DNA of 64,000 bases from Cellulosimicrobium cellulans. GTDB taxonomy: Bacteria; Actinomycetota; Actinomycetes; Actinomycetales; Cellulomonadaceae. The notes beneath the pieces are model-generated. The model did no database searches. It was given only the letters and a program-made list of their open reading frames with translations, and had not been told where the DNA came from. Shown in pieces: positions 1 through 8,149 of the stretch; the first letter of the stretch is position 1; every line of letters begins with the position of its first letter. The position numbers were made by a program, and so were the translations under genes. The stretch spans positions 1 to 64,000 of the forward strand of contig NZ_BJNZ01000025.1 of assembly GCF_006539945.1 (NCBI RefSeq), given 5' to 3'.

Positions 1-2854
1 CCGCTCCGTCGGCGCCGGCCGCGGCGAGCGCGTCGCCGAGGACGCCGAGGCGCGCCTGGTAGCCCGAGCCGCGCTGGAGGGCGACCAGGTCGTCCCACCC
101 CTCGACCTGCGCCCCGTCCGCGCCGTCGGGGGCGGGCTGCGGCGTCGGGCACGCCCATGCGCCGTCGGCTGCGCGCTCGGTCGCGACCTCGGCGAGCTGC
201 CCGGCGGAGAGCGCGAGCCAGCCGCCGACGGTGCAGCGGCTCGCCGCCCCCGTGGGCTGGGAGACGCCGCCCGCGCCCGCGCCGTCGGTGAGCAAGGCGT
301 GGAGGGTGGGGGTGGCCGACGACGTGACGTCGCCCCACGTGACGCCCGTGGTGCCGACGACGACGATCGGCCGGTCCGTCGCGATCGCGTCCGAGCGGGT
401 CACCGAGGCCTCGCCGCCCGCCGGGGCGGCGCTGGCCGCCGGCCGGAGCCCCGACGAGGCGAGCACCGTCGAGGCGAGCAGGAGGACGAGCAGGAGCCCA
501 CCCCCCACGGTCGCGAGCATGGTCGGCATGCGCCGGATCCCCGGCTCGGGCACGGCCCGCACGGTCTGCGGGGGCGCGGGGCGCGCGAGGAAGCCGGGGA
601 CGATCATCGCGGTCGCGACGACCACGACCATGACCGCGATGATGACGCCCGAGTCGTTGAGGACGGAGCCGACGCCCGCGACGACGACGAGCGCCACGAC
701 CAGCGGGCGCAGCAGCGGCCAGGTCTCGTAGGCCCGCGCGACCTCCGGCAGGCGGAACCGCTCGGGGCGCAGCACGGCGACGGCGAGCAGCACCACGAGG
801 ACCGCCGCGACCGCGCCCAGCGGGTTCGCGAGGGTGGCCCACGCGCCGAGCGCCTTGCGGCCGATCACGTCGAGCGCGGCCCCGTCCACGACGGTCTGGA
901 CGAACCCGCCGAGGTGTGACCTCCCGCCCGGCAGCAGCCAGTCCACGACCGCGACGACCACGACCACGAGCACCGTCGCGAGCGCGACGACGAGCGCGCG
1001 CAGCCACGTGATGCGCACCCGGCCCACGAGCAGCGCGAGGACGGCGAACGCGGGGACGAGCGCGAGGATCCCGCCGAAGTCGGCGCCGAACGCGGGCCAG
1101 CCGTCGATGACGACCGTGACCGCCCCGACGGCGACGACGGTCCAGGCCGCGAGGCGGCGTCGTCCGCGGGCGGTCGCGGCCGACGCGAGGCCGCCCGCGA
1201 GGACGAGGCCGGCGACGGCGTACACGGCGAAGGTGACGTTGTTGAAGCCGTAGAAGCGCGTGAAGCCCACGACGGCCGACGTCCCGAGCAGGGACGCCTG
1301 CTGGAGCGTCGTGCCGGTCGCGCCGTCGACGGTGAGCACGAGCCACGTGACCCCGGCGAGCGCCGACGGCAGTGCCCACGGGCGTCGCGGCAGGAGGCGC
1401 GAGACGACCCACGCGACGAGGGCGACGACGACCGCGCTCACCGCGAGCGCGAGCGTGAGGGCCGGCGCGGGCGCGCTCCACACCCACCAGCGCGACAGGC
1501 TCGCGAGCGACGCCGCGACCGGCGCCGCCGCGACCACCATGAGCACGGCGGAGAGCACGCGCAGGCCGCGCGGCCCCGGGCCGGGCTCGCGCCCGCGGCG
1601 GACGGCGGCGCGACGCGCCCACAGGGCGCCGCCGAGCGCGAGGACCAGGGTGCCGACGAGGAGCCCGACGAGCACGGGGTAGAGGGTGGGGATGGTGCTG
1701 GTGAGGACGTTCAGGTACTGCCGGTTCTCGACCGTCCGGGCGACGTCCATGCGCCGCACCTCGCCCTGCTCCAGGGCGGCGCCCTCGAGCCCTTCCGTGC
1801 TGCCGCCCGCCGACTCCACGACGGTCGCCGTCAGGTCGGTGAGCTGGACGATGCCGTCCTTCTGCGTGCTGGGCGAGTGGAGCCAGCGGCTCGTCGGCTG
1901 CCCCTTGCGCCAGTCGACGACGACCTGGAGCCCCGTCTCGCCGACCGGTCCTGCCGACACGCCGGCCACCAGGACGCGCGTGCCCCGGTCGGCCTCGTCC
2001 ATGACCCGGGCGAGCGCCTCGTCGAGCTCGTCGAGGCTCTCGCCGCGGCCGGTGGCCGAGTCGACGATCTCGCCCTGGTCGACGACCGTCACGTCGCACG
2101 CGTCGAGGCCGTCGTCGGGGAGCGCGGCGAGCGAGGGCGCGTACCGCTCGACGCGACCGGCGGCGTCCGCGAGCATCACGGCGGCACCCGGCCCGACGGC
2201 GGTCGTGCAGACCCCTGTCTCGGCGAGCCGGGCCGCGGCCGTCCCGGGGTCGTGCCGCGCCGCCTGCGCGGGCGTCTCCTCCGCGGCCGGTGCCGTGAGC
2301 ACGGCCCAGCCGGGGACGTCGGCGGGGCGCGCGTCGGGCGTGGTCGCCCCCGTCGGCGTGACGTCGGGCACGGGCAGGGGGAGGCAGCCGCTCGCGGGCT
2401 CCTCGGCGTCGGCGGGGAGCGGCTCCGCGGGCGGCTCGTCCGCCTGCGCCGACACCATGCGCCCCGCCGAGAGCGTGAGCCACGCGTCGGTCGTGCACGC
2501 CGTGCGCCCGAGGTTGAGGGAGGCGACGGACCCCGTGCGGATCATCGACCACAGCGTGGGCGTCGCGGTGGGGGAGACGTCGCTCCAGTACAGGCCCGCC
2601 ACCGCGACCAGCACGACGGGCCGCGGGTCGTGCGCGGGATCGGCGGCGAGCGGGCCGGCGGCGACGGTGTCCTCGGTGGTCGCCGCCGCCGCCGAACCGG
2701 CCGTGGTGGTCGCCGCCGCCGGGCCCGCCGTGGCGAGGAGCGTCAGGAGCAGCGCGACGGCCGTGGCGAGCGCCGCCGTCCGCGGCCCGAGGCCCCGGTC
2801 CCGGCGGGCGGGCTGGGTGCGGGCAGGGGGGAGCGCGGCGGCCGGGAACGTCAC
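1..2854 (-). CDS. Large membrane protein with two phosphatase-like extracytoplasmic domains (3' end outside window)
   Basis: Partial gene of at least 951 codons running off the left edge. The GTG start is supported by a TAGGCT box 6 nt upstream (leaderless layout). The N-terminus has a hydrophobic signal/anchor at about residues 28-48 (LATAVALLLTLLATAG). Residues about 75-385 look like an alkaline-phosphatase/sulfatase-type fold: PVVLVAVAGLYWSDV, then TPTLWSMIRTGSVASLNLG, then DAWLTLSAGR. About twelve hydrophobic segments follow (about 388-800). A second copy of the opening of the phosphatase-like domain then begins (IVVVGTTGVTWGDV, SATPTLHALL, GGWLALSAGQ) and continues past the window edge. 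I do not recognise a characterised homologue. The metal-binding residues of true alkaline phosphatases are not evident, so catalysis is unproven. The substrate could be a cell-envelope polymer, but nothing in the sequence proves it. Confidence 0.75.
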   Translation of the reverse strand, partial: MTFPAAALPPARTQPARRDRGLGPRTAALATAVALLLTLLATAGPAAATTTAGSAAAATTEDTVAAGPLAADPAHDPRPVVLVAVAGLYWSDVSPTATPTLWSMIRTGSVASLNLGRTACTTDAWLTLSAGRMVSAQADEPPAEPLPADAEEPASGCLPLPVPDVTPTGATTPDARPADVPGWAVLTAPAAEETPAQAARHDPGTAAARLAETGVCTTAVGPGAAVMLADAAGRVERYAPSLAALPDDGLDACDVTVVDQGEIVDSATGRGESLDELDEALARVMDEADRGTRVLVAGVSAGPVGETGLQVVVDWRKGQPTSRWLHSPSTQKDGIVQLTDLTATVVESAGGSTEGLEGAALEQGEVRRMDVARTVENRQYLNVLTSTIPTLYPVLVGLLVGTLVLALGGALWARRAAVRRGREPGPGPRGLRVLSAVLMVVAAAPVAASLASLSRWWVWSAPAPALTLALAVSAVVVALVAWVVSRLLPRRPWALPSALAGVTWLVLTVDGATGTTLQQASLLGTSAVVGFTRFYGFNNVTFAVYAVAGLVLAGGLASAATARGRRRLAAWTVVAVGAVTVVIDGWPAFGADFGGILALVPAFAVLALLVGRVRITWLRALVVALATVLVVVVVAVVDWLLPGGRSHLGGFVQTVVDGAALDVIGRKALGAWATLANPLGAVAAVLVVLLAVAVLRPERFRLPEVARAYETWPLLRPLVVALVVVAGVGSVLNDSGVIIAVMVVVVATAMIVPGFLARPAPPQTVRAVPEPGIRRMPTMLATVGGGLLLVLLLASTVLASSGLRPAASAAPAGGEASVTRSDAIATDRPIVVVGTTGVTWGDVTSSATPTLHALLTDGAGAGGVSQPTGAASRCTVGGWLALSAGQLAEVATERAADGAWACPTPQPAPDGADGAQVEGWDDLVALQRGSGYQARLGVLGDALAAAGADGA

Positions 2855-2860
2855 CGGACC

Positions 2861-2866
2861 AGCCTA
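2861..2866 (-). promoter_or_regulatory. -10 box (TAGGCT) of leaderless membrane-protein gene
   Basis: TAGGCT lies 6 nt before the GTG at 2854 on the minus strand. It matches the TANNNT spacing seen before nine other starts in this window. No convincing -35 is visible. Confidence 0.5.
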
Positions 2867-2986
2867 CGGGGGTGCGTCACGCCGCCCCCGACCGTGGCGG
2901 CAGCGTCGTCGCAGGTCCGCGCGCGACGCTCACGCGGCCTCCACGCCGGCTGCGCGCAATCTGCTGGACGCACCAACTTGGCACCG

Positions 2987-3013
2987 TGTACAACTTGTAT
3001 CCATGTACAACTT
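2987..3013 (+). promoter_or_regulatory. Candidate TetR operator upstream of the FBP/tetR pair
   Basis: A perfect 11-bp palindrome TACAACTTGTA (2989-2999) is followed by a second TGTACAACTT. The two TGTACAACTT copies (2987 and 3004) are 17 bp apart, so repeated half-sites lie on a similar face of the helix. The block is AT-rich against a very GC-rich background and ends 12 nt before the first gene of the pair. Autoregulation by the downstream TetR protein is inferred from position only. Confidence 0.5.
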
Positions 3014-3025
3014 CCAGGACCGACC

Positions 3026-3550
3026 GTGCGCGCGCTGACCCGCGCCGAGGCGCGGGCCGCGATCGTCAACGTCGACCCGGCGGAGGGGAAGGTCCGCCTG
3101 CCCGGCCACTTCGACGACCTGCGCTGGGAGGAGCTCGACTACCTCGGGTGGCGCGACCCGCGCGCGCCCTCGCGCGCGTTCCTCGTCGCGGACGTCGACG
3201 GGCGCGCGGTCGGGGCGCTCCTGCGCCAGAGCCCGAGCCACGCCGAGGTCGGGTCGCGCGCCGTGATGTGCGCGCTGTGCCGGTTCTCGCGGCGGTTCAA
3301 CGAGGTCGCGCTCTTCGCGGCGCACCGGCCGTCGCGGGACCCGAGGAAGCGGCTCAGCAGCGTGGGCCTCCTGCTGTGCACCGACCTCGACTGCCACCGC
3401 AACGTCCGGACCGTCCGGTCGGGCGGTCCGATCGACCCCCCGCCCGACGAGGTCGTGCGAGCTCGTCGGGAGGGCCTGCGGGCGCGTACCGTCGCGTTCC
3501 TGCACACCCTGACCGACGGCGCCCCCCCGGCGCGGACGAGGAGTCGTTGA
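3026..3550 (+). CDS. FBP-type (EF-G-binding, treble-clef zinc finger) protein
   Basis: 174 aa starting VRALTRAEARAAIVNV. GTG was chosen because AGGA sits 5 nt upstream and the AT-rich operator lies just before it. The central CALCRF motif and the later C-T-D-L-D-C segment give the CxxC...CxxxxC zinc-binding pattern of the FBP C-terminal domain, known from FusB-family proteins that bind elongation factor G and rescue ribosomes from fusidic acid. In actinobacteria this stand-alone form is common and its role is not settled; a ribosome/translation link is inference from the family. Its stop (TGA) overlaps the ATG of the next gene by one base, so the two are translationally coupled and probably form an operon under the operator at 2987-3013. 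Confidence 0.8.
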   Translation: MRALTRAEARAAIVNVDPAEGKVRLPGHFDDLRWEELDYLGWRDPRAPSRAFLVADVDGRAVGALLRQSPSHAEVGSRAVMCALCRFSRRFNEVALFAAHRPSRDPRKRLSSVGLLLCTDLDCHRNVRTVRSGGPIDPPPDEVVRARREGLRARTVAFLHTLTDGAPPARTRSR

Positions 3551-4116
3551 TGGCCTACCTGCCGCGCGCGGAGCGTCGGGACTCCATCGTCGCCGCAGCC
3601 GCGGCCGTCGTGCGCCGCGACGGTCTCGGGGCCGTCACCGCGCGCGTCGTCGCCGACGAGCTCGGCGGGTCCCCTGGGCAGATCCACCACCACTTCGCGT
3701 CGACGGACGAGCTCGTCGCCGAGGCGTGGCGGCGGTACGCGGACGTCGAGATCGTCCGGTTCGAGGACGCGGCCCGTGGTCGCACCGCCCGCGCCGCGCT
3801 CGAGCTCTTCTTCGAGGACCTGCTCGGGCCCGCGGGTGACGGGCAGGCGCTCGCCCGGTGGGCGGAGGCCGGGGCGCACGCGCAGCTGCGGCCCGTCGTC
3901 GCGCGGGCCTACGTGGAGACGCTCGGGCTCCTGACCGACGTCCTGGCGGACGCCCTCGGCGACCGGGGTGACGCGCGACGCCGGGAGGCGGCGGGGCGCC
4001 TGCTCATGGTCGGTGTCGGGCTCGCCGCCCTCACCCGCGTCGGCGGGGAGCAGGTCGTCCCCCCGGCGGCGGTCATGCGGTCGGCGATCGACGCGGAGAC
4101 CGCCTGCGGGGACTGA
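3550..4116 (+). CDS. TetR-family transcriptional regulator
   Basis: 188 aa. The N-terminal helix-turn-helix is clear: RRDSIVAAAAAVVRRDGLGAVTARVVADELGGSPGQIHHHF is the usual TetR arrangement, with GQIHHHF as recognition helix end (residues about 10-50). The ligand-binding half (about 70-185) is alpha-helical and not diagnostic. The ATG overlaps the stop of the FBP gene (TGATG). Likely an autorepressor acting at the TACAACTTGTA palindrome upstream; the effector is unknown. Confidence 0.88.
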   Translation: MAYLPRAERRDSIVAAAAAVVRRDGLGAVTARVVADELGGSPGQIHHHFASTDELVAEAWRRYADVEIVRFEDAARGRTARAALELFFEDLLGPAGDGQALARWAEAGAHAQLRPVVARAYVETLGLLTDVLADALGDRGDARRREAAGRLLMVGVGLAALTRVGGEQVVPPAAVMRSAIDAETACGD

Positions 4117-4174
4117 CCGCGTGGACCGACCGCGCGGCGCGGACCGGGTGTGCGTCGTCCCCCGTCGCAGAGCG

Positions 4175-5302
4175 TCAGGCCGTGCGCACCACCAGGGCAC
4201 CGGGGTCGACGCGCGCCTCGATCTCGACCGCGAGGCCCAGCACGTCGCCGTCGACCTGCGCCTGCTCGCCGCCCTCGACCCGCACGCGGACGCGGCGGGC
4301 GCGCGCGTGGTCGATGCGCCCGATCTTGGCGGGGAGGTCGTTGCGCACGCCGAGGCCCTGCATGACGACCTCCCCGAAGAGCTGCGCCCAGCCCACGACC
4401 CCGCCGCGCGTGTCGATCGCCGCGATGTCCAGGATCCCGTCGTCGATGACGGCGTCGGGCAGGAGGGTGAGGCCACCGGGGAGCCGCCCGCAGTTGCCGA
4501 TGAGGAGCGAGCGCAGGCGCGCGTCGACGGGCGGCGTGTCGTCGAGCTGGAGCTGCGCGCGCATGCGGCGCCCGTGCAGGTGCCGGATGCCGGCGACGAA
4601 GTAGGCGACCCAGCCCACCTTCGCCTTGAGGTCGTCGTCCGTGTCGGCGACCATCGCGGCGTCGAACCCCAGGCCCGCGATCACGAGGAAGATGTGCTCC
4701 TTGCGCACGTCCCTGGTGGACCCGGGCTCCGCCCCCTCGGCAACGTCGGGATCCTCGGCCCAGCGCAGGACCGTGGCCCAGCCCACGTCGACGGGGCGGT
4801 CCGTCCCGGCGATCACGACGGCGAGCGCGGCGCGCGCGTCGCCCACCGGGAGGTCGAGGTTGCGCGCGAGGAGGTTGCCCGTGCCCACGGGCACGAGGCC
4901 CATGGTGCGGCCGCTGCCCACCATGCCCTCGGCGACCGCACGGACCGTGCCGTCCCCGCCCACGGCGACGACGACGTCCGCGCCCTGCGCGAGCGCCGCG
5001 CGCGTCTGCCCGACGCCCGGGTCCTCCACCGTCGTCTCGAACCACAGCGGGTCGGGCAGGGCCGCGTCCGCGAACGCGGCACGGACGACCGTCTCCAGTC
5101 CCGCGACGTCGGGCTTCGACGGGTTGGCGACGAACGCGACGAGCTCGCGGGGGTCGTCCTCGACCGGGGCCTCCCCGGCGGGCGGCGCGTCGCCGTGCGC
5201 ACGGCGCTGCCGGGTCTGCTGCGCGCGCAGGCCCAGCGCGACCACGAGTGCCACGACCGCGACGGCGAGCGCCGCGATCGCGAGCCAGAGCGTCCAGGAC
5301 AT
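4175..5302 (-). CDS. Diacylglycerol/lipid kinase-family protein
   Basis: 375 aa. An N-terminal membrane anchor (residues 3-27, LWLAIAALAVAVVALVVALG) is followed by a DAGK catalytic domain. The hallmark GGDGT lies at about residues 112-116 (VVAVGGDGTVRAVAEGM), followed by GTGNLLARNL, which forms the nucleotide-binding region of this family. Members phosphorylate diacylglycerol or sphingoid lipids, or act in PIM and phospholipid turnover; the substrate cannot be read from sequence. The start is supported by TACGGT 6 nt upstream (5309-5314), giving a divergent leaderless pair with serS only 73 bp away. It converges on the tetR gene. Confidence 0.85.
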   Translation of the reverse strand: MSWTLWLAIAALAVAVVALVVALGLRAQQTRQRRAHGDAPPAGEAPVEDDPRELVAFVANPSKPDVAGLETVVRAAFADAALPDPLWFETTVEDPGVGQTRAALAQGADVVVAVGGDGTVRAVAEGMVGSGRTMGLVPVGTGNLLARNLDLPVGDARAALAVVIAGTDRPVDVGWATVLRWAEDPDVAEGAEPGSTRDVRKEHIFLVIAGLGFDAAMVADTDDDLKAKVGWVAYFVAGIRHLHGRRMRAQLQLDDTPPVDARLRSLLIGNCGRLPGGLTLLPDAVIDDGILDIAAIDTRGGVVGWAQLFGEVVMQGLGVRNDLPAKIGRIDHARARRVRVRVEGGEQAQVDGDVLGLAVEIEARVDPGALVVRTA

Positions 5303-5308
5303 GGCGAC

Positions 5309-5314
5309 ACCGTA
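5309..5314 (-). promoter_or_regulatory. -10 box (TACGGT) of the lipid-kinase gene
   Basis: TACGGT with a 6-nt gap to the minus-strand ATG at 5302; back-to-back with the serS promoter. Confidence 0.5.
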
Positions 5315-5362
5315 GCGGGGCCGGGGCGGGAAAGGGCTGCGGCCTCGGAGCGCGCAGTTCGT

Positions 5363-5368
5363 TAGGCT
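5363..5368 (+). promoter_or_regulatory. -10 box (TAGGCT) of leaderless serS
   Basis: TAGGCT followed by 6 nt and the GTG start at 5375. No Shine-Dalgarno is present in the gap, so transcription probably starts at the GTG itself. Confidence 0.55.
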
Positions 5369-5374
5369 GCTGGC

Positions 5375-6658
5375 GTGATCGACCTCCGCCTCCTGCGCGA
5401 CAACCCCGACATCGTCCGTGCCAGCCAGGTCACCCGTGGTGACGACCCCGCGCTGGTGGACGCCGCCCTCGACGCCGACGCCCGCCACCGCGCCGCGCTG
5501 AGCGAGTTCGAGAGCCTGCGCGCCGAGCAGAAGTCCCTCGGCAAGCAGGTCGCCCAGGCGCAGGGGGAGGAGAAGCAGGAGCTGCTCGCGCGCACCAAGC
5601 AGCTCTCCGCCGACGTCAAGGCGCGCCAGGCCGACGCCGACGCCGCGGCGGAGGAGCTGCGCGGGCTGCTCTACCGCATCTCGAACGTCGTCGCGGGCGC
5701 GCCGGCCGGCGGCGAGGACGACTACGTCGTGCTGCGCGAGGAGGGGACCATCCGCGACTTCGCCGCGGAGGGCTTCACCCCGCGCGACCACCTCGACCTC
5801 GGCGAGGGCCTGCGCGCGATCGACACCGAGCGAGGCGCCAAGGTGTCGGGCGCACGCTTCTACTACCTCACGGGCGTGGGCGCGCGCCTCGAGCTCGCGC
5901 TGCTCAACGCCGCGATGGACACGGCGGTCGCGGCCGGGTTCACGCCGGTCATCACGCCGACGCTCGTGCGGCCCGAGGTCATGCAGGGCACCGGGTTCCT
6001 CGGCGCCCACGCGGACGAGATCTACCGCCTCGAGAAGGACGACCTCTACCTCGTCGGGACGAGCGAGGTGGCGCTCGCGGGCTACCACGCGAACGAGATC
6101 GTCGACCTGTCGGCCGGGCCGCTGCGCTACGCCGGCTGGAGCGCGTGCTACCGCCGCGAGGCCGGCTCGCACGGCAAGGACGTGCGCGGCATCATCCGCG
6201 TGCACCAGTTCCACAAGGTCGAGATGTTCTCCTACTGCGACCCGGCGGACGCCGAGGCGGAGCACCAGCGCCTGCTCGGCTGGGAGGAGCAGATGCTGCG
6301 CCTCGTCGACCTGCCGTACCGCGTCATCGACACCGCCGCGGGCGACCTCGGGTCGAGCGCCGCGCGCAAGTTCGACTGCGAGGCGTGGCTGCCCACGCAG
6401 CAGCGCTACCTCGAGCTCACGTCGACGTCGAACTGCACGACGTTCCAGGCGCGCCGCCTCAACGTGCGCGAGCGCGTCGAGGTCGACGGCAAGAACGAGA
6501 CGCGCACCGTCGCGACGCTCAACGGCACGCTCGGCACGACGCGCTGGATCGTCGCGATCCTCGAGAACCACCAGCAGGCCGACGGCTCGGTCCGCGTACC
6601 GGAGGGCCTGCGTCCGTACCTCGGGGGCCTCGAGGTGCTCGAGCCGGTGGTGGCGTGA
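5375..6658 (+). CDS. serS: Seryl-tRNA synthetase
   Basis: 427 aa, normal length for bacterial SerRS. It charges tRNA-Ser with serine in the cytoplasm; two tRNA-Ser genes lie further along this window. The N-terminus starts [12 protein letters not shown], followed by the long coiled-coil arm (about residues 30-105, with [12 protein letters not shown]). The class II core follows: motif 2 is visible as [16 protein letters not shown] with the downstream [10 protein letters not shown], and the serine-site [13 protein letters not shown] and motif 3 [10 protein letters not shown] are intact. GTG start with no ribosome-binding site, but TAGGCT 6 nt before. Its stop overlaps the next gene (GTGA). Confidence 0.98.
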   Translation: MIDLRLLRDNPDIVRASQVTRGDDPALVDAALDADARHRAALSEFESLRAEQKSLGKQVAQAQGEEKQELLARTKQLSADVKARQADADAAAEELRGLLYRISNVVAGAPAGGEDDYVVLREEGTIRDFAAEGFTPRDHLDLGEGLRAIDTERGAKVSGARFYYLTGVGARLELALLNAAMDTAVAAGFTPVITPTLVRPEVMQGTGFLGAHADEIYRLEKDDLYLVGTSEVALAGYHANEIVDLSAGPLRYAGWSACYRREAGSHGKDVRGIIRVHQFHKVEMFSYCDPADAEAEHQRLLGWEEQMLRLVDLPYRVIDTAAGDLGSSAARKFDCEAWLPTQQRYLELTSTSNCTTFQARRLNVRERVEVDGKNETRTVATLNGTLGTTRWIVAILENHQQADGSVRVPEGLRPYLGGLEVLEPVVA

Positions 6659-7479
6659 CGGGTCCGCTGGTCCCGGACGACGCGTCCGGGCCGATGCTCG
6701 TCGCGCTCGACATCGACGGCACCCTCATGTCGTACGACCAGGAGCTGTCGGAGGACGTGCGCGACGCCGTCGCCGGCCTGCGCGCGGCGGGTCACCACGT
6801 GGTGCTCGCGTCCGGGCGCTCGCTCATCGCGATGACGCCCGTCGCGGAGATCCTGGGGATCGACCGCGGTTGGGTCGTCGCGTCGAACGGCGCGGTGACC
6901 GCGCGGCTCGACCCGGAGGAGCCGGACGGGTACGCGCTCGAGGACGTCGTGACGTTCGACCCGGGCCCGGCACTGCGGCTCCTTCGCGAGCACCTGCCCG
7001 ACGCGCGGTACGCCGTCGAGGACGTGGGCGTCGGGTTCCGCATGAACGAGCTCTTCCCCGACGGCGAGCTCGACGGCGTGCACCGCGTCGTCGAGTTCGA
7101 CGAGCTGTGGTCGGGCGAGGTGACGCGCGTGATCGTCCGCTCGCCAGGGTCGACGAGCGAGCAGTTCCACGAGCTCGTCGAGCACCTCGGCCTGGACGAC
7201 GTGACCTACGCCGTCGGTTGGACGGCGTGGATGGACATCGCGCCGCTGGGCGTCACGAAGGCGACCGGCCTCGAGCTCGTGCGGCGCGCGCTGCACGTCC
7301 AGCCCCACCGGACCGTCGCGGTCGGCGACGGTCGCAACGACGTCGAGATGCTCCGCTGGGCGGCGCACGGCGTCGCGATGGGCCACGCGGACGCCGTCGT
7401 GCAGGCCGCCGCCGACGAGGTCACCGGCTCGATCGACGACGACGGCGCGGCCCCCATCCTGCGCAGCCTCCTGCCCTGA
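6655..7479 (+). CDS. HAD-superfamily hydrolase (Cof-type, subclass IIB)
   Basis: 274 aa. HAD motif I DIDGTL appears near residues 17-22, motif II in LASGRS, and the motif III/IV Lys and acidic pair as GVTKATGLE and [13 protein letters not shown]. The insertion between motifs II and III (C2 cap) places it with Cof/YidA-type sugar-phosphate or flavin-nucleotide phosphatases. GTG at 6655 overlaps the serS stop by 4 nt, so it is translationally coupled to serS. An internal ATG at 6694 is a possible alternative start. The coupling to a tRNA synthetase is common in actinobacteria; the physiological substrate is unknown. Confidence 0.85.
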   Translation: MTGPLVPDDASGPMLVALDIDGTLMSYDQELSEDVRDAVAGLRAAGHHVVLASGRSLIAMTPVAEILGIDRGWVVASNGAVTARLDPEEPDGYALEDVVTFDPGPALRLLREHLPDARYAVEDVGVGFRMNELFPDGELDGVHRVVEFDELWSGEVTRVIVRSPGSTSEQFHELVEHLGLDDVTYAVGWTAWMDIAPLGVTKATGLELVRRALHVQPHRTVAVGDGRNDVEMLRWAAHGVAMGHADAVVQAAADEVTGSIDDDGAAPILRSLLP

Positions 7480-7540
7480 CCGCGAGGTAGCTCCGTGGTC
7501 GCCGAGGTAGAGCCCTGGTACCGCGAGGTAGAGGCGTGGT
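7479..7540 (+). repeat. Left 21-bp repeat array flanking the GNAT gene (inverse orientation)
   Basis: Three imperfect units of ACCGCGAGGTAGAGGCGTGG-type sequence at 7479-7499, 7500-7519 and 7520-7540. They are the reverse complement of the units in the right-hand array (7990-8115). The last unit overlaps the start codon of the GNAT gene. Confidence 0.85.
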
Positions 7541-7997
7541 CGTGACCTGGCCTCGACGTCGACTCGATGGCGTGGCCGTCCGGGGTGCGCTGCCCGACGA
7601 CGCGGACGCGGTCTGGCGGCTCGTCGTCGCCTTCGCGACGTCGTTCGTCCCGGAGCGTGCGTCTTTCGACGCGTCGTTCGCGTCGCTCCTCGCGGACGAC
7701 GACGCGCTGGTGCTCGTCGCCGAGGTGGGGGACGACGTCGTCGGCTACCTCGTGGCGCACCGACACGCGACGCTCTTCGCCAACGCTCCTGTCGGGTGGG
7801 TCGAGGAGGTCATGGTCGACGACGCCGCGCGCCGTCGCGGGACCGGGCGCCTGCTCATGGAAGCGGCCGAGGAGTGGGCCGCCGCGGCGGGGGCGGCGTA
7901 CGTCGCTCTCGCGACTCGGCGCGCCGCGCCGTTCTACGCGGCTCTGGGCTACGACGAGTCGGCGGCGTTCTTCCGGAAGGTTCTTCCGCCGAGGTAG
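7536..7997 (+). CDS. GNAT-family N-acetyltransferase
   Basis: 153 aa, a single GNAT domain. Visible features are the acetyl-CoA-binding segment VEEVMVDDAARRRGTGRLLM (residues about 88-107, R-x-x-G-x-G/A loop as RRRGTG), then the alpha3/beta5 part AAAAGAAYVALATRR and the C-terminal AAPFYAALGYDE typical of small-molecule or protein acetyltransferases. The substrate is unknown. Two GTG codons (7536, 7542) can serve as start; neither has a clear ribosome site. Oddly, both ends of the gene lie in 21-bp repeats: the start is in the last unit of the left array and the TAG stop is the TAG of the GAGGTAGAGG repeat motif. The arrays are inverted relative to each other, so gene plus arrays resemble a mobile cassette or a gene caught between expanding hairpin repeats. 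Confidence 0.82.
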   Translation: MVVTWPRRRLDGVAVRGALPDDADAVWRLVVAFATSFVPERASFDASFASLLADDDALVLVAEVGDDVVGYLVAHRHATLFANAPVGWVEEVMVDDAARRRGTGRLLMEAAEEWAAAAGAAYVALATRRAAPFYAALGYDESAAFFRKVLPPR

Positions 7998-8027
7998 AGG
8001 CGTGGTCATGACCACGCCTCTACCTCG
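7990..8027. repeat. 38-bp perfect palindrome at the 3' end of the GNAT gene
   Basis: A perfect inverted repeat centred on the TCATGA at 8006-8011. Each arm is one repeat unit (GAGGTAGAGGCGTGG and its complement). It includes the GNAT stop codon. It can form a long hairpin and probably ends transcription, though it lacks a T-run. Confidence 0.9.
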
Positions 8028-8115
8028 CGGTACCACGCCTCTACCTCGCGGTACCACGCCTCTACCTCGCGGTACCAGGGCTCTACCTCGGCGGACCGGG
8101 GCTCTACCTCCCGGT
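8011..8115 (+). repeat. Right tandem array, five 21-bp units
   Basis: Units at 8011-8031, 8032-8052 and 8053-8073 are identical (ACCACGCCTCTACCTCGCGG plus T); those at 8074-8094 and 8095-8115 have diverged. Identity of the first three units suggests recent expansion. No copy was noticed elsewhere in the window. Confidence 0.9.
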
Positions 8116-8149
8116 GCCGGGGACTCCCACGCGGGGGGGGGAGGACGGC

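Noticed and set aside
299-3038. Long plus-strand open frames opposite the first gene
   Set aside because: Composition is Arg/Ala/Gly/Asp-biased with no domain; the minus strand gives a coherent membrane protein. They are antisense shadows caused by high GC.
8011-8115. CRISPR array
   Set aside because: The 21-bp units are directly adjacent with no spacers, and no cas gene is present.
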